Assembly: GCF_000577615.1 (NCBI RefSeq)
Contig: NZ_CBXX010000036.1
Location: forward strand, 35,634-99,633
Direction: 5' to 3'
Source: Herbaspirillum sp. RV1423
GTDB lineage: Bacteria; Pseudomonadota; Gammaproteobacteria; Burkholderiales; Burkholderiaceae_D
DNA: 64,000 nucleotides
The position numbers were made by a program, and so were the translations under genes. A model generated the notes under the pieces. That model made no database searches and had not been told where the DNA came from. It worked only from the letters and a program-made list of their open reading frames with translations. Shown in pieces: positions 19,915-29,324 of the stretch; the first letter of the stretch is position 1; every line of letters starts with the position of its first letter.

Positions 19915-22900
19915 ACGAAGGCAGATTCAACCTTTCGGCGCTGGCGGTACGCGAACGCGCCATTACCCTGTTTCTGATCCTGCTCATTTCGGTCGCCGGC
20001 ATCATGGCGTTCGTCAAGCTGGGACGGGCGGAGGATCCTTCCTTCACCATCAAGGTCATGACCATTGTCACTGCATGGCCGGGGGCTACCGCCCAGGAAA
20101 TGCAGGACCAGGTCGCAGAGAAGATCGAGAAGCGGATGCAGGAGCTGAGCTGGTACGACCGTACCGAAACCTACACGCGCCCCGGTCTTGCCTTTACCAC
20201 CGTGACACTGAAGGACAAGACGCCGCCCTTGGCAGTCCAGGAGGAGTTCTACCAGGCGCGCAAGAAGGTCGGCGACGAGATTCGCAACCTGCCGGCCGGC
20301 GTGATGGGGCCGTTCGTCAATGATGAATATTCCGACGTCACCTTCGCCCTTTATGCGCTCAAGGCGAAGGGCGAGCCACAGCGGCTTTTGGTGCGCGATG
20401 CGGAGCAATTGCGCCAGCGTCTGCTGCATGTACCGGGCGTGAAGAAAGTCAACATCGTCGGCGAGCAATCCGAGCGTATCTATATCGAATTTTCCCATGA
20501 ACGGCTGGCCACGCTAGGCGTCAGCCCACAGGATATCTTCACCGCCTTGGGAACCCAGAACGCGCTGACACCGGCCGGCTCGATTGAGACCAGTGGCCCT
20601 GAAGTCTTTGTCCGCCTCGATGGTGCCTTCGATCAGCTCGACAATATCCGCAACACGCCCGTCGTATCGCTGGGCCGCACGCTGAAGCTCTCCGACATCG
20701 CCGTGGTCAAGCGCGGCTACGAGGATCCCGCGACTTTCCTGGTTCGTAACGGCGGTGAGCCAGCGCTGCTGCTTGGCGTGGTCATGAGCGATGGCTGGAA
20801 TGGCCTGGAACTGGGCCGCGCGCTGGATGCCGAGGTCAGCCACATTAATGCGGAGCAGCCGTTGGGGATGATCCTGGCCAAGGTCACCGACCAGGCTGTC
20901 AACATCAGCTCGGCCGTCGATGAATTCATGATCAAGTTCTTCTCGGCCGTGCTGGTGGTGATGCTGGTCAGTTTCCTGAGCATGGGCTGGCGGGTCGGCC
21001 TAGTGGTCGCTGCAGCCGTGCCGCTGACGCTGGCGGTGGTGTTCGTAGTGATGCTCGCCACCGGCAAGAACTTCGACCGCATCACGCTGGGCTCGCTGAT
21101 TCTGGCGCTGGGTCTGCTGGTGGATGATGCCATCATCGCCATCGAGATGATGGTGGTGAAGATGGAGGAGGGCTACAGCCGGATTGCCGCATCGGCATAC
21201 GCCTGGAGCCATACCGCAGCACCCATGCTGTCGGGCACGCTGGTCACGGCCGTGGGCTTCATGCCCAACGGCTTCGCGCGCTCTACCGCAGGTGAATACA
21301 CCAGCAACATGTTCTGGATCGTCGGCATCGCACTGACCGCCTCGTGGATCGTGGCAGTGGTCTTCACCCCCTACCTGGGTGTGAAGATGCTTCCCGATTT
21401 CAAGAAGGTGGAGGGCGGCCATGAGGCCATCTACGATACGCCGCGCTATAACCGCTTCCGCCAGTTGCTGACCCGGGTGATCGCGCGCAAGTGGATCGTC
21501 GCCGTATCGGTGGTGAGCTTGTTCGTTCTCGCCGTTGTGGGGATGGGAATGGTCAAGAAGCAGTTCTTCCCAATTTCTGATCGTCCGGAAGTCCTGGTTG
21601 AAGTGCAGATGCCTTATGGCACCTCCATCACCCAGACCAGCGCAGCCACCGCCAAGGTGGAGGCCTGGCTCGCCCGCCAGGCCGAATCAAAGATCGTGAC
21701 TGCTTACATTGGCCAGGGCGCGCCGCGCTTCTACTTCGCCATGGGGCCGGAATTGCCCGACCCCTCCTTCGCCAAGATCGTGGTGCGCACCGACAACCAG
21801 AACGAACGCGAAGCCCTCAAGCTGCGCCTGCGGCAGGCCGTGGCTGATGGCTTGGCCTCGGAAGCGCGGGTTCGCGTCACCAACCTGGTGTTCGGTCCGT
21901 ATTCGCCTTTCCCGGTCGCCTACCGCGTTTCCGGCCCGGACCCCATGGTCTTGCGTGGGATGGCTGAGCAAGTGCGGCAGGTCATGGATGCTAGCCCGAT
22001 GATGCGCACCGTGAATACCGACTGGGGCGTTCGCGTCCCGACCCTGCATTTCACCTTGCAGCAGGATCGCCTGCAGGCCGTCGGCCTGAGCTCCAGTTCA
22101 GCGGCGCAGCAACTCCAGTTCCTGCTCAATGGCGTGCCCCTGACAGCGGTGCGCGAAGACATTCGTACCGTCCAGGTGACTGCGCGCTCAGCAGGGGCGA
22201 CGCGGATGGACCCGGCCAAGATCGGCAATTTCACTCTGGCCGGCAGTAACGGTCAGCGCATCCCACTTTCCCAAGTGGGCAAAGTCGAAGTGCGCATGGA
22301 AGAGCCGGTGATGCGCCGCCGCGACCGCGTTCCGACCATCACCGTTCGCGGCGATATCGCCGATGGTCTGCAGCCGCCCGATGTCTCCAAGGCGATCACG
22401 CAGCAATTGCAGTCCATCATCGAGAAGCTACCCAGTGGCTACCATATCGTCGAAGCAGGCTCTATCGAGGAGTCAGGCAAGGCGACCGTCGCGATGCTCC
22501 CGATCTTCCCGATCATGATCGCGGTGACGCTACTCATCATCATTCTGCAAGTCCGTTCGATGGCCGCCATGGTGATGGTGTTTCTCACCAGCCCGCTGGG
22601 ACTGATCGGGGTCGTTCCAACGCTGCTGGTATTCGGCCAGCCGTTCGGCATCAATGCGCTGGTCGGTTTGATTGCGCTGTCGGGCATTCTGATGCGCAAC
22701 ACGCTCATTCTGATCGGTCAGATCCACCATAACGAACAGGCCGGCCTCGATCCCTTCCGCGCAGTGGTCGAAGCCACGGTGCAACGAGCGCGTCCAGTCA
22801 TCCTGACCGCTCTGGCCGCGATCTTCGCCTTCATTCCGCTGACCCATTCAGTCTTCTGGGGCACGCTGGCTTACACCCTGATCGGAGGCACCTTTGCGGG

Positions 22901-22973
22901 AACCATCCTCACGCTGCTCTTCCTTCCGGCCATGTACTCGATCTGGTTCAAGATCCGGCCAGCCAACCCATAA
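19911..22973 (+). CDS. RND-family inner-membrane efflux pump
   Basis: 1020 residues with the RND layout: an N-terminal helix, a large periplasmic loop (about 40-340), helices 2-6, a second helix/loop unit and final helices. Proton-relay acidic residues are seen in ALGLLVDDAIIAIEMM (paired Asp in TM4). The loop pattern and lack of metal-coordinating motifs suit an HAE1/AcrB-related drug or solvent pump rather than a metal pump. The TetR control agrees. The substrate is not predictable. Confidence 0.93.
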   Translation: MNEGRFNLSALAVRERAITLFLILLISVAGIMAFVKLGRAEDPSFTIKVMTIVTAWPGATAQEMQDQVAEKIEKRMQELSWYDRTETYTRPGLAFTTVTLKDKTPPLAVQEEFYQARKKVGDEIRNLPAGVMGPFVNDEYSDVTFALYALKAKGEPQRLLVRDAEQLRQRLLHVPGVKKVNIVGEQSERIYIEFSHERLATLGVSPQDIFTALGTQNALTPAGSIETSGPEVFVRLDGAFDQLDNIRNTPVVSLGRTLKLSDIAVVKRGYEDPATFLVRNGGEPALLLGVVMSDGWNGLELGRALDAEVSHINAEQPLGMILAKVTDQAVNISSAVDEFMIKFFSAVLVVMLVSFLSMGWRVGLVVAAAVPLTLAVVFVVMLATGKNFDRITLGSLILALGLLVDDAIIAIEMMVVKMEEGYSRIAASAYAWSHTAAPMLSGTLVTAVGFMPNGFARSTAGEYTSNMFWIVGIALTASWIVAVVFTPYLGVKMLPDFKKVEGGHEAIYDTPRYNRFRQLLTRVIARKWIVAVSVVSLFVLAVVGMGMVKKQFFPISDRPEVLVEVQMPYGTSITQTSAATAKVEAWLARQAESKIVTAYIGQGAPRFYFAMGPELPDPSFAKIVVRTDNQNEREALKLRLRQAVADGLASEARVRVTNLVFGPYSPFPVAYRVSGPDPMVLRGMAEQVRQVMDASPMMRTVNTDWGVRVPTLHFTLQQDRLQAVGLSSSSAAQQLQFLLNGVPLTAVREDIRTVQVTARSAGATRMDPAKIGNFTLAGSNGQRIPLSQVGKVEVRMEEPVMRRRDRVPTITVRGDIADGLQPPDVSKAITQQLQSIIEKLPSGYHIVEAGSIEESGKATVAMLPIFPIMIAVTLLIIILQVRSMAAMVMVFLTSPLGLIGVVPTLLVFGQPFGINALVGLIALSGILMRNTLILIGQIHHNEQAGLDPFRAVVEATVQRARPVILTALAAIFAFIPLTHSVFWGTLAYTLIGGTFAGTILTLLFLPAMYSIWFKIRPANP

Positions 22974-23023
22974 GACTTAGAGAAGCTCTGCATTCCACAA
23001 CCCACATCACACGAAAGATCACC

Positions 23024-23806
23024 ATGTTGAATTCTAAAGTTGCAGTCATTACTGGAGTCACGTCTGGCATCGGACGGGCTGCGGCGAGGGAGTTTGTAAA
23101 TCGTGGTTGCCAGGTCTTTGGTACAGTCCGCAATCCGGCAACTGCGCAGGCTATCCCCGGCGTCACCCTCATCAATATGGACGTCCGCGATGAAGCTTCC
23201 ATTCAGAGCGGTATGGACAGCATCATTGCGCAGGCTGGCCGAATTGACGTACTAGTCAACAGCGCAGGAGTCACCTTGCTCGGTGCAGTAGAAGAAACCT
23301 CGATTGCAGAGGCCCAACTGCTCTTCGATACCAATCTCTTTGGTCTCCTGCGCACCACCAAGACAGTGCTCCCCTATATGCGCGGACAAGGTTCAGGTCG
23401 CATCGTCAATATCAGTTCGGTGTTGGGATTTTTGCCGGCACCGTACATGGCGCTCTATTCCGCCTCCAAACATGCAGTTGAGGGATTCTCCGAAACGCTG
23501 GACCATGAAGTCCGTCAATTTGGCGTTCGGGTCACGCTGGTGGAGCCGTCCTTCACGAAAACCAACATGGATGCGAACGCGCCGCAGACGGCGATGCGGA
23601 TTTCCGATTACGACAAGGATCTGAGCATCGTTTCGCGGGCCATCCAGCAGAATGTTCAAAAGGCACCCGATCCAACTGGGGTTGCCTCGACCATTGCCGA
23701 CGCAAGTCTGAATCCGTGGAAAATGAGGCCCCCCCTAAAGGCGAAGCATCGCTGTTGGCGAAGCTTCGCCGGTTTATGCCTGCGGGCCCTGTCGAAAAAG
23801 GGTTGA
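23024..23806 (+). CDS. Short-chain dehydrogenase/reductase, C-terminus frameshifted
   Basis: A 260-residue SDR with cofactor motif TGVTSGIGRA (residues about 10-19), the NSAG motif in VLVNSAGV and the catalytic YSASK. After residue ~236 the annotated frame becomes unrelated at a run of seven C (23729-23735). Adding one C restores a family-like end: KGEASLLAKLRRFMPAGPVE and on to GLRKTFGLT, stopping at 23829. This is either a recent frameshift, a phase-variable tract or a sequencing error. It lies 50 bases after the pump; the substrate is unknown. Confidence 0.85.
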   Translation: MLNSKVAVITGVTSGIGRAAAREFVNRGCQVFGTVRNPATAQAIPGVTLINMDVRDEASIQSGMDSIIAQAGRIDVLVNSAGVTLLGAVEETSIAEAQLLFDTNLFGLLRTTKTVLPYMRGQGSGRIVNISSVLGFLPAPYMALYSASKHAVEGFSETLDHEVRQFGVRVTLVEPSFTKTNMDANAPQTAMRISDYDKDLSIVSRAIQQNVQKAPDPTGVASTIADASLNPWKMRPPLKAKHRCWRSFAGLCLRALSKKG

Positions 23807-24053
23807 GAAAGACGTTTGGACTTACTTGATGGGAGCCCCCGCAGAAGTTCCTTTCGCCTGACTTTCCGAAGGCGTTTGTGGTGGATGGGACACCAGCATC
23901 GGCGCGTCTCCCCGGCTTCGACAGCGTACTCAAGATGCCATGGTATACGGACAAGCAGCAACAATATCAAAGCCTGACAAGGCCCGCACAACAGTCTTTG
24001 CGCAGCCGTACCGAACGGCATTCCTCGCTGAAATGGGAAATGGAGACACTGGC

Positions 24054-24131
24054 ATGAATCGACGAAACTTTCTACAAGCTGCTGTCCTAGGCACAATGAC
24101 TGGCGCCACTGTGTCGTCCTTTGCGGAGGGG
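24054..24131 (+). pseudogene. 5' fragment of a Tat-exported protein gene
   Basis: An ATG is followed by MNRRNFLQAAVLGTMTGATV, a twin-arginine signal peptide (RRNFL then a hydrophobic stretch). The coding sequence is cut about 25 codons in, where it meets an IS630-type transposase end. The mature protein is absent. Bases 23830-24053 upstream show only a weak open frame. Confidence 0.55.
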
Positions 24132-24139
24132 AAGGGCGT

Positions 24140-24283
24140 GGCATCTTCACTTCCGTTGCCGATCTCAAGAAAAAACTCATGCGTTACATCCGCAAGTACA
24201 ACGAGAAACCTATGCCCGTGAAGTGGAAATACTTCGACACGAGCAAACGCATCACTACTGAATCGACCGTTACAGGACACTAA
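24140..24283 (+). pseudogene. IS630-family transposase, C-terminal fragment
   Basis: The frame reads FTSVADLKKKLMRYIRKYN, then PVKWKYFDTSKRI, the usual end of IS630-type transposases (a basic helix, then P-x-x-W-x-Y). Only the last ~48 codons remain, ending at the natural stop at 24281-24283. From 24284 to 24444 nothing is recognised except the DASS leader region. Confidence 0.65.
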
Positions 24284-24444
24284 CTCCTCTCACGGGACGT
24301 AATTACAGAAGTTGATATACCTCAAAGCAGAGAACCAGCAATTGCCGCATAGTCGTGACCATGCCGACCTGCACAGGTTAGACATGGTTAGCCCGGATCA
24401 GCATCCATCCCTGCTGTCGTGCAATTCTCAAAAGGTTTTCCACA

Positions 24445-25950
24445 ATGCTTGCACACTTAAAAAGAACATTCCGCTACTTCAATCAGGCGGTGCCTTTTCG
24501 CTTGGTACCTGCATTGATTACCAGTGTGGTATTAATCTCACTGCTTCTGATTCCTGCGCCCGATGGGCTGACCCCCAAAGCCTGGGGGCTGGTTGCCATC
24601 TTCCTGACCACGATTGTGGCGATTATTCTGAAAGTAATGCCGATCGGTGTCATGGCCATGATGGCCATCGTGATTGTTTCCTTTTCGCAGGTCACTGCAA
24701 GCTCATCCAAGGCCGCCATGGCCGACGCGCTCAGTAGCTTTTCCAGTCCCTTGATCTGGTTGATTGTCGTTGCCATTCTGATTTCCCGCGGTTTGAAGAA
24801 AACCGGTCTGGGTAGTCGGATCGGTTTAATCTTCATTGCACTACTTGGCGCGCGGACCATCGGTATCGGTTACGGTCTGACGCTCTGTGAGTTGGTGCTG
24901 GCACCATTCACTCCGAGTAATACCGCCCGCGGTGGCGGTATCGTCCATCCCATCATGCTTTCCATCGCCAATGCCTTCGAATCAGACCCGGCACATGGGA
25001 CCGAAAGGAAGGTAGGGACTTACCTAGCGCTGGTAAACTATCACGCCAACCCAATTACGTCTGCCATGTTTCTGACCGCGACAGCTCCAAATCCGCTGGT
25101 GGTGGACTATGTGGCCAAAGTAACTCAACAGAATTTTCACCTGTCCTGGGCCACCTGGGCAACGTGTATGCTGTTACCAGGCCTGGTGTGTCTGCTGCTC
25201 ATGCCAATGGTAATCTATATGCTGGCACCACCGCAGGTGAAAACAACCCCCAATGCAATCGACTATGCGCGCACTGAATTGGCCAGGATGGGGCCATTGG
25301 CGCCGAAGGAGAAGGTTATGTTGGGAACCTTTGCCATATTGCTGGTGTTATGGGCCAATGTTCCAGCCATGCTGTTCGGCCAAGCCTTCAATCTTGATCC
25401 TACCGTTGTTGCTTTTCTTGGCTTGTTTGCACTGATCATTACCGGCACCATCGATTGGGACGACGTCCTTTCAGAGAAAAGTGCCTGGGATACATTGGTG
25501 TGGTTTGGGGCCTTGGTGATGATGGCTGAGCAATTGAACAAGATGGGTGTCATCAACTGGTTTTCTGATGGCATGAAGAACCTGATTGTCGCCAGCGGCA
25601 TGCCATGGACATCAATTGCGCTAGTGCTGTTGCTGGTGTTTGTGTTCTCGCATTATTTTTTTGCCAGCACGACCGCCCACGTTAGTGCCATGCTGCTTGC
25701 ATTTCTAACTGTTGGCGCGCAACTGCTGCCAGCCCATTACTTGATTCCATTCATGCTGCTGATGACAGCAGGATCGGCCATCATGATGACACTGACGCAT
25801 TACGCTACTGGCACATCTCCAATCATCTTCGGCAGTGGCTATGTCTCGCTGGGCCTGTGGTGGCGTGTCGGTTTTGTGATGTGCGTGATCGAATTGCTGA
25901 TTTTCGGTGTCATCGGCGGCCTTTGGTGGAAGCTACTTGGTTATTGGTAA
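24445..25950 (+). CDS. DASS-family anion/dicarboxylate transporter (CitT/YbhI-like)
   Basis: 501 residues with about twelve hydrophobic segments. The first substrate-binding signature is TPSNTARGGGIVHPIM (SNT motif in the re-entrant hairpin, about residues 154-169). The second is near FSHYFFASTTAHVSAM (STT/SNT equivalent). These are the two pseudo-symmetric binding loops of the divalent anion:Na+ symporter family. Likely cargo is a di- or tricarboxylate or tartrate. It stands alone between IS debris and a phage replication gene, with an AAGG ribosome-binding site. Confidence 0.9.
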   Translation: MLAHLKRTFRYFNQAVPFRLVPALITSVVLISLLLIPAPDGLTPKAWGLVAIFLTTIVAIILKVMPIGVMAMMAIVIVSFSQVTASSSKAAMADALSSFSSPLIWLIVVAILISRGLKKTGLGSRIGLIFIALLGARTIGIGYGLTLCELVLAPFTPSNTARGGGIVHPIMLSIANAFESDPAHGTERKVGTYLALVNYHANPITSAMFLTATAPNPLVVDYVAKVTQQNFHLSWATWATCMLLPGLVCLLLMPMVIYMLAPPQVKTTPNAIDYARTELARMGPLAPKEKVMLGTFAILLVLWANVPAMLFGQAFNLDPTVVAFLGLFALIITGTIDWDDVLSEKSAWDTLVWFGALVMMAEQLNKMGVINWFSDGMKNLIVASGMPWTSIALVLLLVFVFSHYFFASTTAHVSAMLLAFLTVGAQLLPAHYLIPFMLLMTAGSAIMMTLTHYATGTSPIIFGSGYVSLGLWWRVGFVMCVIELLIFGVIGGLWWKLLGYW

Positions 25951-26071
25951 AAGACGGTCACCCGCAGTACACCGGCCGCTTTTAATGTAACGTGGGTCGG
26001 GCAATGGCAATGCGCCGGTCCAGTCGGTGGAATATCGCAGTTCAGGTGTCATTTTTGATTTGTCGCCAGAG

Positions 26072-26812
26072 ATGGAAGTAACCGTCTACTGCGAAAAACA
26101 CTTTATAGGCCCGGCTCCGACCGGAGAAAAGCGTACTAAGCGCGGCGAGTCAGAGAACCGTGAGCGTAACGAATCGGTAGCGGGGAGGGCGGCGAAGAAG
26201 AGGGTGCGCCAAGCCTGCAAGACCATCGGTGCTGATCGCATGATCACGTTGACGTACCGGGCGAATATGACCGACCGCGAAACGGCCTTGAAGCATTGGG
26301 ACAGATTCCGGCGACGTATGCGCAAATACAGAGAATTCCACTACGTGGCCGTTATTGAGGAGCAAGAGCGCGGCGCGTTGCATTTCCGTGTGGCCGTGAA
26401 TGGTCGCCAGTCCTATCACTTGCTGCGTTCGATCTGGTCGAGCATTGTTGGCGTCGATGAGCAAGGGCGCTCAATGTCGAACATCGATGTGCGCAATCCA
26501 ACCAAATTCGGATTTGGAAAAGAGGGCGTACATAAACTGGCTGCGTACATCGCCAAGTACTGCGCAAAAGAAATGGATTGTCGCGAACTAGATCAGAAGC
26601 GTTATTTCGCGTCGAGAGGAATTCCCAAGCCGGAGGTACAAAGCTGGCCTATCGCTAGCGTTACGTCTCTTGGTGCCGTGCAAACGGCGTTTGCTATTGC
26701 CGCATCAGGCCTGCTTGATGGCGCACAGTTTTGGTATAACAAAGCACTCGATGTGATTTGGATAGCGACAGCTCCGAACTCTATTCGATATCAGGAAACC
26801 GCGCCATTTTAA
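26072..26812 (+). CDS. Inovirus-type rolling-circle replication initiator (HUH-like, second His replaced)
   Basis: 246 residues from ATG 26072; a GTG at 26027 is also in frame, but conserved sequence with the 10999 fragment starts at 26072. The order fits rolling-circle Rep proteins: motif 1 MITLTYRANMTD, motif 2 RGALHFRVAVNG, motif 3 YIAKYCAKE with the Tyr/Lys pair. In active relatives motif 2 carries His-x-His; here it reads His-Phe-Arg, a change explained by one base (CAT to CGT). The protein would nick and join single-stranded phage DNA, but the altered motif makes activity doubtful. Confidence 0.75.
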   Translation: MEVTVYCEKHFIGPAPTGEKRTKRGESENRERNESVAGRAAKKRVRQACKTIGADRMITLTYRANMTDRETALKHWDRFRRRMRKYREFHYVAVIEEQERGALHFRVAVNGRQSYHLLRSIWSSIVGVDEQGRSMSNIDVRNPTKFGFGKEGVHKLAAYIAKYCAKEMDCRELDQKRYFASRGIPKPEVQSWPIASVTSLGAVQTAFAIAASGLLDGAQFWYNKALDVIWIATAPNSIRYQETAPF

Positions 26813-26832
26813 TTGAAGGAGTGTTTTGCTTA

Positions 26833-28056
26833 CTATTCTTGTAGCAATTCTCTTCGCATTCTTTCTCTATTTTTTGAACGAAAATTTCTAGCCCACTTTC
26901 TGGTGAGGGTGTCTGTAGTTCTGTCTAAATCGAGGAAGAATTCGTTTGTAAATTTAGGCGTTAATTTTACTTGTTGAGATAGATGTTTATATTTATTCGG
27001 GCATGCGTCTATACCGGGATTTACTATGTCTAGCGTTCTTGTCACATCTTTAGCTAACCATTTAGCAATCACGCTGTCGATATGATCGTCTCCGAAACCA
27101 TAGCCGATGCAAATTAGCTCTGATATTTGATGTAGGTAATCTTCAAAGAGTGGCAAAAATTCTTTTGGGGCAAGTTGTAGTGACTGCCGTGTAAATTTTT
27201 CGCCACCGCTGAGAATTGTGTCTCGAAGAAATTGAATCTCTCCCTGACTATCCAAGTGTACGTGCTCGTTTCTAGTATGTACCTTGCTTTTTAATGATAT
27301 GTCGCGGTTGATCTTTTCGATATGGTCCAGCTGATTTACGTAGAAGTTTGGATCATTAGCATGAGGGGCAATTTTTAGAAAACTCAATTCATCACCAACA
27401 CCAAAGATATCGAGCGAACCATGTAGTTTTATGAGGTTGATTCCGTCTTCTCCGGGTCTGAAAAAATCATAGTCGTTGTTGCTAATGGCAATACGAGATA
27501 GCTTCTCAAAATTTACTTCATGTCCTTTTTCAGTATCGCTATTAATCTCGATAGTAAGTTTTTCTTTGAATCCGCTTTTAATAGGGATGGAATATTTTGC
27601 GGATAGTATCTCTATCATGATGTCGTGGTTTAGAGAAAATATCCACAGAGGTCTATTTTTTTTAAGTAAGACTTTTATACCTTCATAGTCATCCAATGCT
27701 GCTTGTGCAAAGAGGGAATTTTTTATTTGTCTTTCTACTAAAAGCCCTTGTATAGCCTGGCAAAGAAAGAGATATATGGAATGCCATTCATTGCGAACAT
27801 TCTGGTCCACCTCTCCGTTATAGCGAGATTGAATTGCTCCGATTATGTTCTCGTAATGCCGACTTTTATCTTTTAATAGCTCGTGCAAAAAAAGGACTGT
27901 GTGATCACGCCATCCGATTCCCATTGTTCGCCATCCGGCGTTAAATCGTAAAAGTTTTTCTGGCGTGAGCCATCGTCTTAGCTCTGATGTTAGTTCGATG
28001 ACAATCGGCATGCCACAGTCGTATGAAGCGCCTGCGCCGAGGAATAGTGCTTGCAT
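26833..28056 (-). CDS. SIR2-like domain protein, putative anti-phage NADase
   Basis: 407 residues. SIR2-fold motifs in order: FLGAGAS (NAD-binding loop, residues 5-11), FSLNHDIMIE (Asn143/Asp145, matching the T-x-N-x-D motif), IKLHGSLD (candidate catalytic His212), and ICIGYGFGDDHID near residue 320 (G-x-G/S-x-x-D-x-H type). Such SIR2_2-type proteins in defence systems degrade NAD to abort infection. It follows the FRG-domain gene after a 27-base gap on the same strand and is visibly A+T-rich compared with the flanks, suggesting transfer. Function is inferred from fold and setting. Confidence 0.8.
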   Translation of the reverse strand: MQALFLGAGASYDCGMPIVIELTSELRRWLTPEKLLRFNAGWRTMGIGWRDHTVLFLHELLKDKSRHYENIIGAIQSRYNGEVDQNVRNEWHSIYLFLCQAIQGLLVERQIKNSLFAQAALDDYEGIKVLLKKNRPLWIFSLNHDIMIEILSAKYSIPIKSGFKEKLTIEINSDTEKGHEVNFEKLSRIAISNNDYDFFRPGEDGINLIKLHGSLDIFGVGDELSFLKIAPHANDPNFYVNQLDHIEKINRDISLKSKVHTRNEHVHLDSQGEIQFLRDTILSGGEKFTRQSLQLAPKEFLPLFEDYLHQISELICIGYGFGDDHIDSVIAKWLAKDVTRTLDIVNPGIDACPNKYKHLSQQVKLTPKFTNEFFLDLDRTTDTLTRKWARNFRSKNRERMRRELLQE

Positions 28057-28083
28057 GGCGGTGTTCTCTATTTGTTGTCGAAG

Positions 28084-29214
28084 TTAAATTCTAAAATGTC
28101 GTTCTCGCATCTCTTCACAAGTACCGTCAATTCCGGGAAACAGCGAACCAGCTGTAATGCCCATAAGACTTAGCTCTGTCATGACTTTATCTCGGGCACT
28201 CCAAGGTAGGTCTACTGCTTGCAAATATTTTTTCGCTCGGTGCTGTTCAGTGCGTTCGATATATTTTTCGATGTCATCGATATTTGTTATTGTCGCTATC
28301 CCTTGTTGAGGAATTACGCGGTCATTGTTTAAAGCCATGAATTCTGAAACTGAAAAATGTTCAAGGCTAATATTTAGAAGCATTACTTGAGGAATGTCTG
28401 TGACCCAATTTTTACGATCAAAGACAAATATGCGGACGTGCTTATCCTTATTTTTTGCTTTCTTTGATTCTTCGCTTGAAATCGTTCTGAAGGCAAAGAA
28501 AGCCGCAACATAAGGTGAGTGAGTCCAATCTAAAATCGGAGTAGGGTAGCCATGATGTTGAAGCATATTAAAAAACGCTCCGTTTTGTTGAGGCACTTCT
28601 AAATTAAAAATATGCTTTGTTCTTCCGCTTAGAGTGCGATGAAGGATTTGTATATCCTCGCTCATAAACGTGAAGAGATTGGCTCGGTGTGTTCGATGAA
28701 ACGAGGTACGTAAACGCCATGTCTGATTTTGACCTCTAAAAATATAACGTCGCGTCTCCAATTTATGTACGCGAGCCTTAAATTCGTCCCATGTCAATTT
28801 ACTGGAATCAAGTGTTGAGTTGCCTTTTCTGGGCGCATCCAATCTGATAGTTCCAGTTTGAGCTGTATTCGTTTTCCACTGAAACGTCAGTGATGCGCTG
28901 GATCGTTTTGCATCGATGACGATTGTTTCTGGCCATGTTTTATTCGGTTTTTTTTGTTCGTATTCTGGCCACGAGTTATAACCCAGCCCTGTATTTTCGT
29001 TCAAAGGGAAATAGTTTGCTTTGGTAATAGTGAAGCGAAACTGTTTAGGAACTGGTTTTTTGAACTCTACGTTTATTTGTAGTCCGGGGTGTTCGCTGGA
29101 AAACGTATTCAAGAACATGACGCCTTTGTAATGAGTATCACAGTCGTCAAGATTTAAAATCGCTTGGCCTTTGTTTTCGCCATCTTGATAGTGTCCCGTC
29201 CATTGACCAAACAT
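28084..29214 (-). CDS. FRG-domain protein with unknown N-terminal domain
   Basis: 376 residues. Residues 1-135 form a separate beta-rich region (FGQWTGHYQDGENKG, many alternating hydrophobics) of no known family. From ~150 a FRG domain begins: YIFRGQNQTWRLRTSFHR (Phe159-Arg-Gly), then the conserved MLQHHGYPTPILDWT block (219-230) and SPYVAAFFAF. FRG domains have no settled biochemical role but recur in defence and toxin contexts. The start has an AAGGA ribosome-binding site. It is first in a two-gene unit with the SIR2 gene, and an efficient terminator lies upstream of it. Confidence 0.8.
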   Translation of the reverse strand: MFGQWTGHYQDGENKGQAILNLDDCDTHYKGVMFLNTFSSEHPGLQINVEFKKPVPKQFRFTITKANYFPLNENTGLGYNSWPEYEQKKPNKTWPETIVIDAKRSSASLTFQWKTNTAQTGTIRLDAPRKGNSTLDSSKLTWDEFKARVHKLETRRYIFRGQNQTWRLRTSFHRTHRANLFTFMSEDIQILHRTLSGRTKHIFNLEVPQQNGAFFNMLQHHGYPTPILDWTHSPYVAAFFAFRTISSEESKKAKNKDKHVRIFVFDRKNWVTDIPQVMLLNISLEHFSVSEFMALNNDRVIPQQGIATITNIDDIEKYIERTEQHRAKKYLQAVDLPWSARDKVMTELSLMGITAGSLFPGIDGTCEEMRERHFRI

Positions 29215-29280
29215 GTTTTTCCTTTATTGTTTATTTGATATGTGATTGATTATTACATGTGTATTAGGAGAGTATAAAAA

Positions 29281-29302
29281 AAAAGCCCCTTTCGGGGCTT
29301 TT
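29281..29302. terminator. Bidirectional terminator, module copy 1
   Basis: A nine-base AAAAGCCCC / GGGGCTTTT stem with a four-base loop, flanked by A- and T-runs. It lies between the FRG gene start and the small membrane protein gene. The same hairpin precedes the two paralogous modules at 31164 and 33031. Confidence 0.88.
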
Positions 29303-29324
29303 GGTTTTTTGGAGCGTAATGCCG

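Noticed and set aside
26027..26071. Upstream GTG start for the Rep gene
   Set aside because: Conservation with the second Rep copy begins at the ATG at 26072.
28180..28200. TTTATCTCGGGC resembling the inner part of a Tn3-type terminal repeat
   Set aside because: Lies inside the FRG coding sequence, lacks the TGCC and G-run parts, so chance.
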